Made by a program: the position numbers and the translations under genes. Shown piece after piece: positions 26,816 through 35,500 of a stretch of DNA of 64,000 nt (position 1 is the first letter of the stretch; each line of letters starts with the position of its first letter). The notes under the pieces were generated by a model, which was not told the origin of the DNA, made no database searches, and saw only the letters and a program-made list of their open reading frames with translations. This DNA comes from Hyphomonadaceae bacterium (GTDB taxonomy: Bacteria; Pseudomonadota; Alphaproteobacteria; Caulobacterales; Hyphomonadaceae), in NCBI GenBank assembly GCA_022844345.1, contig JALHLU010000010.1:1-64000 (forward strand), read 5' to 3'.

Positions 26816-27325
26816 GGAGGGTCGGGATCGCCACCGCCGGCAGCGACCGTGATATCATCGGGGTACCCGTAGTATCTGACCATGGCGCTGCGGCGCTCAG
26901 CTTTTGTAGCCAGTCAGTCCGGATCGCAAAGCAATTCGCGTGTCGGCATCACTACATACGCCTTGGGCGGAGTTCGCTGCCAGCAAGCTGACTGCCGTGC
27001 ATGCATGCTTACAATTTACGCCGAAGCGAACCGCTTCAGACCTCCGCCGCGTGGACCGCCATCTAAAATTGCAGGTACTTGTCGATCGGCCATCGGGTGA
27101 AGTGGACAGAAAGAGCTTAACTTGTCGGCCCCGGCGAGACTTTCAAAATGACTGGTCGAGGTTGTTTGGAGAGTGGCAAGTCAAGTCCAAGACGATCCCT
27201 TTTTGGGCTTCCGTGGCCCACGGCGCCATCTGACATCGACAATGATTTTTTGAGAGCACCCCTGCCAATCGGGATCAAAAAGCACATAACCTGCTGACTC
27301 AGATCGAGCAAAGGCAGATCCTCGC
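26816..27325. other. 510-base stretch without a recognised gene
   Basis: Only short frames without family features occur on either strand. The right part must hold the promoter of the acyl-CoA operon that starts at 27326. I saw no copy of the 27-bp site or of either palindrome class here. Confidence 0.4.
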
Positions 27326-28378
27326 ATGGCGCAACGACCAAGCACCACCAGGCGCATCGTCCTAGCCGCACAGGCTGTCGGACTGCCGACGCGGGACACA
27401 TTTCGGGTCGAAGAGGCTGCGTTGCCTGCCCTTACCGTCGGGCAGGTCCTGACCCGCACACTGTATTGTTCGGCAGACCCGGGCACTCGCTCACGACTCT
27501 CCCCGGGCGCCAGCTACGCCCCCCCGTTGCGAATTGGCGATCCAATCGATGGCTTCGCGATCGGTGAAGTGATCGAGAGCGCCAATTCCCGATTCTCGGT
27601 CGGGGACATCGTAGCCACAGGCGGCGGCTGGGCCGAGCACGCGATATTCCCCGGACGCGGCTACATTCAGAAGGTTCCACATCGGCGACTGCCACTGTCT
27701 TACTGGATCGGCGTGCTCGGCGTCCCAGGCATGACCGCATGGTTTGGCCTGAAACGCGTCGCCATGCTGAAGCCAGGCGATCGCGTTCTGGTCACATCGG
27801 CAGCCGGCCCGGTCGGCGCGACCGCAGCGCAGGTCGCCCGCAGCCTGGGCGCCTCCCGCGTGGTCGGCACGGCAAGCGGCGGCGACAAGGCCGCCTGGTT
27901 ACACGATGTCGCAAGGCTTGATGCTGTCATCGACTACAAGACGACGCCGGACCTTGTCGCGGATCTAAAGGGAGCGTGTCCTGACGGATACGACGTGCTT
28001 TTCGACAATGTCGGGAACGCCATGATCGATAGCGTGATCCCGCTATTGCGGCCGGGAGGACGAATCGTGATCTCAGGTCAGCTGGCGGAATACAACGCCG
28101 CAGCGGGCCGTGTGCCGGGGATTGTAAATACGCGCTACTTCATTGCCAGCCGGCTTCGCATGGAGGGCCTTGTCGTCTTCGACGACCTCAAAGGCTTCCC
28201 TGCTGCGCAGGAAGAACTGGGCGGGATGATCGAGTCAGGCCACGTGAACGTGCGGGAGCACCGCTATCGCGGACTAGAGGCGGCGCCGCAGGCCTTCATC
28301 GATCTTTTCACGGACAGCGCCTTCGGTCGTCGCATTGTTGAAGTTTCCGCCGAGGCGGGGTTAGGGCAAGCACAATGA
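27326..28378 (+). CDS. NADPH-dependent MDR-family oxidoreductase
   Basis: 350 residues of the zinc-free medium-chain dehydrogenase/reductase family (prostaglandin reductase or CurA-like). The N-terminal GroES-like domain contains YCSADPGTRSRL and IGDPIDGFAIGEVIESANSRFSVGDIV. The Rossmann domain (about 130-290) has the dinucleotide motif TSAAGPVGATAAQVARSLGA and the typical FDNVGN and GGRIVISGQLAEYN. No zinc-binding cysteines are seen. It would reduce an alpha,beta-unsaturated carbonyl with NADPH. First gene of a four-gene operon: its stop overlaps the next start (ATGA), so it probably acts on the same acyl-CoA or ketone intermediate. Confidence 0.86.
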   Translation: MAQRPSTTRRIVLAAQAVGLPTRDTFRVEEAALPALTVGQVLTRTLYCSADPGTRSRLSPGASYAPPLRIGDPIDGFAIGEVIESANSRFSVGDIVATGGGWAEHAIFPGRGYIQKVPHRRLPLSYWIGVLGVPGMTAWFGLKRVAMLKPGDRVLVTSAAGPVGATAAQVARSLGASRVVGTASGGDKAAWLHDVARLDAVIDYKTTPDLVADLKGACPDGYDVLFDNVGNAMIDSVIPLLRPGGRIVISGQLAEYNAAAGRVPGIVNTRYFIASRLRMEGLVVFDDLKGFPAAQEELGGMIESGHVNVREHRYRGLEAAPQAFIDLFTDSAFGRRIVEVSAEAGLGQAQ

Positions 28379-29175
28379 CACCCGACTTCTCCCGGTATGA
28401 ACGGATCAAGGCAACGCGAAACGGACGAGTTCTTACGCTGACGTTGACCGCGCCAAATCCGGTCAACGCAGTTGATGGGCAAATGCACCACGAACTTTCG
28501 CGGGTATTTCTGGACGCCCAGGATGATCCGGCAAGCGACCTTGTTGTTCTGACCGGTGCCGGTCGCGCTTTCTGCGCCGGCGGCGACACAGCCTGGTTCA
28601 AGACGCATATCGACGACCCGGCTTCCTTCCGTGCCCTCGGCCCGGAGGCCAAGCGGATCATCACCTCGCTGCTCGACCTGGAGAAACCAATCTTGTGCCG
28701 GCTGAACGGCGCCGCCGCAGGTCTCGGCGCGACAATCGCCCTGATGTGCGACGTCATCATCGCGTCTGAAAGCGCCGTTGTGGGCGATCCGCACGTCAAA
28801 GTCGGGCTGGTTGCGGGTGATGGGGGAGCCATCATCTGGCCACAGCTGATCGGCTTCGCTCGAGCCAAGGAATTGCTGATGACCGGCGAAATGCTCACGG
28901 CAGAACGGGCGCTCGCGCTCGGGCTCATCAATCATGTCGTCGCGCCAGATCAGCTTGATGCAAAGGTAGCTGAAGTCGCGGACAGAATTCTCGCCAATCC
29001 CAAATGGGCGGTGCGATGGACGAAGACCACCGCCAACATTCCGCTGCGTGCGCTGGCCGCGCAACTGCTGGATGCGGCCATGGCCTACGAACTTCTGTCG
29101 AACTCGCTTTCCGATCGACGCGAGGCAGTCGCCGCCTTCGTCGAGAAGCGGCTGCCAAACCTCTCGGGTGAATGA
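28375..29175 (+). CDS. enoyl-CoA hydratase/isomerase family protein
   Basis: 266-residue crotonase-fold enzyme. The oxyanion-hole regions are visible: GAGRAFCAGGDTAWF (about 62-76) and LNGAAAGLGATIALMCDVIIASESAVVGDPHVKVGLVAGDGG (about 107-150). The latter holds Asp at the second catalytic position region; a Glu pair as in classical hydratases is not obvious, so isomerase or hydrolase chemistry is possible. It is translationally coupled on both sides (ATGA) with the MDR reductase and an acyl-CoA dehydrogenase, pointing to beta-oxidation of an unusual carboxylic acid. Confidence 0.88.
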   Translation: MTPDFSRYERIKATRNGRVLTLTLTAPNPVNAVDGQMHHELSRVFLDAQDDPASDLVVLTGAGRAFCAGGDTAWFKTHIDDPASFRALGPEAKRIITSLLDLEKPILCRLNGAAAGLGATIALMCDVIIASESAVVGDPHVKVGLVAGDGGAIIWPQLIGFARAKELLMTGEMLTAERALALGLINHVVAPDQLDAKVAEVADRILANPKWAVRWTKTTANIPLRALAAQLLDAAMAYELLSNSLSDRREAVAAFVEKRLPNLSGE

Positions 29176-30344
29176 TGATCCAGAACACACTTCCTGAACC
29201 CGAGCATGTCACCGCGCTGAGAAACCAGATTCGGCGATTCGTGGTGGAAAAGGCGCCGCGCCATAGGCGCCGCGCCTGGGACAAATCCCATGACTGGCCC
29301 CGCGACCTGTTTCGCGAACTCTGCGACCTTGGTGTGTGCGGCCTCACCATCGCAGAGGAACATGGTGGCCTTGGCCAAGATATCGTTGCCGCTGTCGCGG
29401 TCATCGAGGAGCTGTCGCGCGCCGGACCGTTCCTCGCCGGACCATTTATCCACTGCGCCTTCTATGGTGGCATGAACATATCGGAGAACGGCTCACCCAC
29501 GCAGAAGGCAGAGCTTCTGCCAAGACTTGCGCGCGGCGAGCTTCTTTTTGCCTATGGCCTCTCCGAACCCGACGTTGGTGGCGATCTTTCCAGCGTGAAA
29601 ACGCGGGGCCGCGTCGAAGGTAACGAACTGGTCGTCAATGGCGCCAAACGTTGGTGTACTGGCGCCGACTGGGCCGACTACATCTATTGTCTAATCAACA
29701 CTGCCCCGGACTCCCCACGCCGTGAGGCCCTGACATTTGTGCTGATTCCAGGAAATGCAAAGGGCGTCACGACTTCGCCAATCGAGCACGTAAATTTGCG
29801 CTACACCGCCTCCAGCGACGTTCATTTCGACAACGTTTGCGTCCCCCTGGACGCCATCGTCGGCGGCCCCGCCAAGCTCAACAAGGCCTGGGGCATGCTC
29901 GCTGGCCGTGCGCTAGACGTCGAAAAGCTCGAGGTCGCTGCATGTACGTTCGGCTTCGCGCAAGCGGCGCTGGATGAAGCATGGACATACGCACAGGAGC
30001 GAGTTCAGTTCGGAAAGGCCATTGCTGGCCACCAAGCTGTGGCGCATCGTCTGGTCACCGCGCGCACAAAGCTCGAAGCCTGCCGGCACATGCTCTATCA
30101 CGCTGCCCATCTCGCGAATGACGAAAAGGCCTGCGGCGTTGAAACGTCGATGGCCAAACTTTTCATCGCTGATACGGGTGTCGAGATCGCACTGGCCTGC
30201 CAGCAGGTCATGGGCGCCTACGCCCTATCCGATGCCTACGACATAGACCGCAATGTGCGCGATCTGCTTGGCATGCCTATCGTTGGCGGATCGTCGGACA
30301 TGCAGCGCAACAACCTCGCAGGCCTTTGGAGACTGAGGGGATGA
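29172..30344 (+). CDS. acyl-CoA dehydrogenase
   Basis: 390 residues, FAD-dependent. N-terminal helical domain (LCDLGVCGLTIAEEHGGLGQD), middle beta domain (YGLSEPDVGGDLSSVKTRGRVEGNELVVNGAKRWCTGADWADY) and C-terminal helical domain with QERVQFGKAIAGHQAVAHRL and VMGAYALSDAYDIDRNVRDLLGMPIVGGSSDMQRNNLAG. The last of these is the flavin and CoA end typical of the family. It oxidises an acyl-CoA to enoyl-CoA and feeds electrons to ETF. Start and stop both overlap neighbours (ATGA). The natural substrate cannot be read from sequence. Confidence 0.9.
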   Translation: MMIQNTLPEPEHVTALRNQIRRFVVEKAPRHRRRAWDKSHDWPRDLFRELCDLGVCGLTIAEEHGGLGQDIVAAVAVIEELSRAGPFLAGPFIHCAFYGGMNISENGSPTQKAELLPRLARGELLFAYGLSEPDVGGDLSSVKTRGRVEGNELVVNGAKRWCTGADWADYIYCLINTAPDSPRREALTFVLIPGNAKGVTTSPIEHVNLRYTASSDVHFDNVCVPLDAIVGGPAKLNKAWGMLAGRALDVEKLEVAACTFGFAQAALDEAWTYAQERVQFGKAIAGHQAVAHRLVTARTKLEACRHMLYHAAHLANDEKACGVETSMAKLFIADTGVEIALACQQVMGAYALSDAYDIDRNVRDLLGMPIVGGSSDMQRNNLAGLWRLRG

Positions 30345-31489
30345 TTGATCCGGTCAGCCGCGCTCGGGCACTGTCAGGAGACATCATTGCCGCCCGTCCG
30401 GAAATGGACGACCTGCGTCGGCTGCCTGACTCACTGGCCACGCGCTTTCGCGACGCACAACTCTATCGCCTATGTGTTCCCCGCGAGTATGGCGGCCTCG
30501 AGGCGGCGCCTCGCGTCACCGCCGAGACACTCGAGGCGCTGGCAGAAGTGGATGCATCCGCCGCCTGGTGTGTAATGATCAGCGCGACCACCGGTGTATT
30601 TGGCGCCTACCTCAACAGTGACGTCGCAGGTTCGCTCTTCCGCGATCCGGATCTGGTATTTGCCGGCGTCTATGCTCCGATGGGCCACGCCACCGTTGAG
30701 GGCGACAGCTATCGCGTGACCGGCCAGTGGAAGTGGAACAGCGGCGGACAAAACGCTACATGGCTTTGCGGAGGATGCGTGATCTACGAAAACGGCGCCC
30801 CGCGCATGCTCGCCGAGAAGACCCCGGACCATCGCATGATGCTGTTCCCAGCTGGCGATGTCACCTTCCTGGACACCTGGCACACAGCCGGCCTACGTGG
30901 CACCGGCAGTTGCGACATTATCGTCCATGATCTGGCTGTGCCAAGGTCCCGCTCGATCTCCCTCATCACGGACAAGCCTCGGATCAAGACACCGCTGTAC
31001 GCCTTTCCGATTTTCGGACTTCTGGCAATCGGGATCGCCGCTGTCGCCAGCGGCAATGCACATGCCGCGTTACGAGAGTTTGCCGCACTCGCTTCCACCA
31101 AACGAGCGCCTAACGGCCGCACTCTCAACGAGCGTGGCGTAGTTCAGTCAGTCTACGCGGAAGCTAGCGCCCAATTGCAGGCTGCGCGCGCTTTCCTGTT
31201 CTCCGAGATCGATGCGGCTTGGGCGCAGGCTCAAGGCAACTGTGAGATTTCTCTCGAGCAGCGCGCCAAACTGAGGTTGGCGGCAACACACATGACCCGG
31301 ACCGCAGCCGAAGTAGTCAGGACTGTTCAGGATCTTGCGGGCGGTGCAAGCGTATTTGTCACGGGCCCGCTGTATCGCCGTCTGGCCGACTCGCAGACCA
31401 TGACTGCCCACATCATGATAGCATCGGCGACTTATGAGCTAACTGGCCGCGCGCTGCTCGGCGTTCCGGTATCCGCAGCGGAACTCTAG
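30341..31489 (+). CDS. acyl-CoA dehydrogenase-like flavoprotein (HsaA/HpaB-like group)
   Basis: 382 residues from the ATG at 30341, which overlaps the previous stop. The protein has the acyl-CoA dehydrogenase fold but with features of the flavin-dependent monooxygenase branch: LPDSLATRFRDAQLYRLCVPREYGGLEA, DASAAWCVMISATTGVFGAYLN, GQWKWNSGGQNATWLCGGCV and a type-2 C-terminal domain. Such proteins hydroxylate phenols or act on thioesters with reduced FMN/FAD supplied by a reductase; no flavin reductase gene is adjacent. Its stop overlaps by four bases the convergent SnoaL-like gene. Confidence 0.8.
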   Translation: MIDPVSRARALSGDIIAARPEMDDLRRLPDSLATRFRDAQLYRLCVPREYGGLEAAPRVTAETLEALAEVDASAAWCVMISATTGVFGAYLNSDVAGSLFRDPDLVFAGVYAPMGHATVEGDSYRVTGQWKWNSGGQNATWLCGGCVIYENGAPRMLAEKTPDHRMMLFPAGDVTFLDTWHTAGLRGTGSCDIIVHDLAVPRSRSISLITDKPRIKTPLYAFPIFGLLAIGIAAVASGNAHAALREFAALASTKRAPNGRTLNERGVVQSVYAEASAQLQAARAFLFSEIDAAWAQAQGNCEISLEQRAKLRLAATHMTRTAAEVVRTVQDLAGGASVFVTGPLYRRLADSQTMTAHIMIASATYELTGRALLGVPVSAAEL

Positions 31490-31914
31490 CTGATCGGCTC
31501 CCGAGCAATCAGAACTCGCACGTGCTCCTTCATGGGCTCGCCCGACTTAAGCGCATCGACCCCGCCCATATCAAAATACTCGCGTAGCCCGATGATCTTT
31601 TCATCGCGAAACTCTACCACGCCGGCATAGGGCGCGGAGATTAGGCGTCCATTCACAGACACGTACTCGTCCACTCCTTCCACGAACAGACGATCACCCT
31701 TCTCCGCGTAGTCGAAGATTCTCCAGGTCACATCGTGCACCTGCGGCGCCAACCCTTCGAGAAGCTTTCGAGCCTTCATCTTGCCTTTTAAAGGTGGCGC
31801 GATCACCGCTGCATAGTGCCAGACGATGTCTTCATGCATGCGCGCCAAAACGCCATCAATGTCTTTGGCCTTCCAGGCGCCAATCAAGCTGAGTAACACC
31901 TGAATGTGCGACAT
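31486..31914 (-). CDS. SnoaL/limonene-epoxide hydrolase-like protein
   Basis: 142-residue NTF2-fold protein: LLSLIGAWKAKDIDGVLARMHEDIVWHYAAVIAPPLKGKMKARKLLEGLA and a C-terminal strand region VVEFRDEKIIGLREYFDMGG. Members bind small hydrophobic ligands and include epoxide hydrolases and ketosteroid isomerases. The placement of Asp/Tyr/Trp is compatible with limonene-1,2-epoxide-hydrolase-like proteins, but no full catalytic set can be assigned. It is convergent with the acyl-CoA operon, overlapping by 4 bases, so it is not co-transcribed but may belong to the same pathway. Confidence 0.75.
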   Translation of the reverse strand: MSHIQVLLSLIGAWKAKDIDGVLARMHEDIVWHYAAVIAPPLKGKMKARKLLEGLAPQVHDVTWRIFDYAEKGDRLFVEGVDEYVSVNGRLISAPYAGVVEFRDEKIIGLREYFDMGGVDALKSGEPMKEHVRVLIAREPIS

Positions 31915-32515
31915 GCGGCAGACCTCGTTGAGCTAGTGTGTTGCGATCCTGCGTCACGCGTGAGGATCGATCAAGAACTGTTGAACTGCCGCAATGGTCA
32001 AATTGAGTCTGCGATAGACTTCTGGACCTTCGAAGAGCCTGCGGCAGTCACGCCACGACCTTGCGCCAAGTCAGAATGCAAGCGTGGGCGCTCGACAAGC
32101 ATCTTCGTATTCCCACGAGTACGTTCTCGCCGGACAGCCTACCAAGTAGCCCGTGAGCCCCACCGAACGGAGCACCCCTCCAGAGGGTTGTCCGATTGAC
32201 TGGTTGTACCTTGTCTCGACCTTCGACAAGGTGCGGCAGTTACACCACCACCCTGCTCAAGACAGATCCCAGGTGCATTTGCAGGATGCGCATGGCGCGG
32301 CAGATCAGCAACCAATCTGCGCATCCCTTGGGTCCACGTTCCAGAGATGTTTCGCAAGCACCGCATCCCGCACAGCCAGGCGAAGGCGCCCTGGTTCGCG
32401 CGCTTGTTTCTCGAAACCGGGAACTCGTTCGCGTCGTTTCGGTCTCCGGGAGATCGATGAATTCGTCCTCCCGGAGACGAGATAGAAAAATGACGTGACG
32501 GCGATTTTATCTGGT
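31915..32515. other. 600-base stretch, no recognised gene
   Basis: Only short overlapping frames without family resemblance. The right end carries a hairpin downstream of autotransporter 2; the left end should contain the promoter of the SnoaL-like gene. Confidence 0.4.
32442..32478 (-). terminator. hairpin after autotransporter 2
   Basis: Eleven-base perfect stem (GTCTCCGGGAG with CTCCCGGAGAC) and a 15-base loop, 38 bases beyond the autotransporter stop codon. No T-run follows in the leftward direction, so it may end the transcript or protect its 3' end. Confidence 0.55.
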
Positions 32516-35500
32516 CTAGAAGGCAACCTGCACTCCGACGCGGGCTTCGTGGCGTTCGTCGTCGCCGAAGCGTCCTTCATAGCCAGCTGTCAGGCTGGTC
32601 ATTCCGCCCAGCGCCCATTCGAAGCTGGCGCCAGCGAAGGGCGAGGTGTGCTCACTGGCGTCACCCTGCAGGTTTACCGTGGCGTTGCTGGCTGCGAAAC
32701 GCACCGGCAGCACGCGGTCATCCAGCGCTGCGGTGTGACGCACACCAGCTTCTAACTGCAGGCTGGCGGTTGTTGCGCCCAGGGCGAACGACGTGCCGGC
32801 TGTGACCGCCGCCTCAACCCCCATCGTCTCGAAGGTCAGTTCAGGCAACTCCAGGCGCAGCGGGCTGGCGCCGGATTCGGCGTACGCGTCCTGTTTCTGC
32901 GACAGGTAGTTTGCCTGCGCCGCACCGCCGAACGTCCAGAGTCCCGCCTGACCAAACACGGCGTCGCCCGACAAGAATGCCCCGGTGACTACCGAGTCGG
33001 TGTCGCCCGCAACGCTGGTCGAGAAGGAGCTGAAGCTGACATTGCGAACCGTCGACTGATCGATCAAGCCATACAGGATGCCGCCGCCTATCGACGCGCC
33101 ATCGAAGCGATAGCTGGCGAAAGCCGAAGCCAGCATGCCGTCTTGCTGTCCGCCGCCGCCATTGCTGCCAAGCGTGATATCGCCCTGCGACCAGCCCAGC
33201 GAAACCCCTGCGTCGATGCCATCCGTGATCGGCCCGCGCACGCCAACGGAAACGCCGGAGCTGTCATGATCATGTGCCAGCGTCTGTCCCGCTGCATCGC
33301 GTGACCCACTCGCGGTGAACACGTCCACCCAGGCGCCATAGCCCTTACCCGGGCGCAGGGCCTGACGCGCCGCTGCGCCGGCGAACCCCATCATCGCATC
33401 GGACGCGGCGAGCGCCTGGCTGTTGAACGTCGATGGGCGCGCTGTAAGAACCGAAGGCGCCATGATCGAGGCGTTCGGCTGATAGATCACGGACAATGGC
33501 AGTTGCGCGCCGACGGTCTCGATGTTGGCAAACGTACCCGTAACGCCGCCATTTGCGACAAGGAATGTGCCGCCGGAACCTTCAGCGTTGCCCAACGAGA
33601 CAAAGCGCAGCGTGCCGCCGTTTAGCTGAGCCGTGCCCGACACGTTCAGCAGGTCGATCCCACCGGCTGCGTCGAACTCGATCTCGAGGATCGAGTTGGC
33701 GTTGTGCACATAATTGCCTTGAACATTGAGCGTGCCGACCGAGTTACCGGGCGCCACCGTGCCGTTGTTGGTCAGCGTGCCGGTCACCTGCCCCACGCCG
33801 TTCAGGATGCCGCCCGCGCCAACGGTGGCGTTGCCGGTCATCGCTGCGTTCAGCCGCACGCGGCCGGCATCAACCAGCAACGATCCGATCGAGAATGCGC
33901 TGGAGAATGTCAGGTCGCCCGCGCCCGTCTTGCGGAACGTACCCGGACCCGAGAGTGCGTTGCTGAAGGTGAGATTTGCCGTGTTCGCCATTTCGAACGT
34001 GGCGCCCGAAGCAATGCTGACCCCTCCCGTTCCGATCGCCGAGGTGTTCGCCACACGCAGCGTTCCCGCAGAAACAGCCGTGCCGCCTGTGTAGGTGTTC
34101 GCGCCAGTCAGTACGCCGACGCCCGTGCCGGTCTTCGTAACCCCGCCCGCGCCAGTGACGGTGTTAGCCAGCGTGACGTCACCGAGGCCGAGCAACGCGC
34201 CGGAATTGACTGTGACGCCGCCGGTTCCAAGCGCCTGACCATGCATCGCGATGACGGCGCCACCATTGATTGTCGTGCCGCCAGTGTAAGTGTTCGCGGA
34301 TCCGATGGTCACACCGCCCGCACCGGTCTTTAGCAACGCGCCATCCCCCTGGATCAGGTTGGCCAGCGCCGTGTTGGTCGTATTCGACACGTCAAGCACT
34401 GTGCCAGCTGCAAGCGATACCGCGCCCGTGCCCAGCGACTGGCCGCTGGTGACGCGAAGCGTGCCGCCCTGAACCGTCGTCCCGCCCGAATACGTGTTTG
34501 CGCCCGTCAGAGTGCCCATGTTGTTGGAGGTTTTCAGAACTGTTCCAGCGCCCGAGATGTTGTTGGCTACGGTTACGCCGCCAAGGCCCAGGATGCCGGC
34601 CGCGTTGACCAGAATGTCACCCGTGCCAAGACCCTGGCCATTGTTGAGGCCGACACGGCCCTCATTGATCACCGTTCCCCCCGTGTAAGTGTTGGCGTTC
34701 TGGATGATAAGGTCGCCCGCCCCCTCCTTGATCAACTGGCCGTCTCCGGTGATCAGAACCGAACTGACCTCCATGGCAGTGTTGTCAACCGTGAACGAAG
34801 CGCCCTGCGCTGTCGCCACCGGACCTGCGCCGAGCGCTGCGATGGTGTTGACGGTGACATTGCCCCCAACGATGTCGAGACCGCCCGAGAGCGTATTCGC
34901 CAACAGCAGAAGATTGCCTGCGGCCGACTTCCGCAGCATGCCGGCGCCCGAAAGCGCCTGGCTGAAAGTGGCATCCCCCGCAATGCTGAGATCGAGCGCA
35001 GCGTTGAAATCGACGACGATGCCGCCAGAACCAAGACGCGACAGGTCCGACACCCGAAGGGCGCCCCCCATGATGTGGGTGCCCCCGGTGTAGGAGTTGG
35101 CGCCGTCAATGGTGACCGTGGACGTGCCGGTCTTGATGAGACGCCCGTCCCCCACAATGTTGTTGCTGAAAGACGCATCGCCGACGCTGCGCGCAATCTC
35201 CAGCGTGGCTCCGGCGGCGACCTGCAGGCCTGCCGCGGTCCCGATGTTGTCCGTGCCGCCAACGGCGAGTGTGCCGCCATTGATGGCAACAACACCGGCC
35301 AGGCTGTTGTCGCCTGTGAGTTCCGCGCGGCCTGTGCCGTTCTTCACGAAGGCGCCAGCGCCCTGAAGTTGAGCGGCAATGGTCGTGTCCGCGTTGTTGA
35401 CCACCAGAAGAGAGCCGCCAGCCAGAATGTCGACCGGCCCCGAGCCGAGCGCTGTGCCAGCGGCGACCTCGATGGCGCCATCCTCGATGACAATGCCGCC

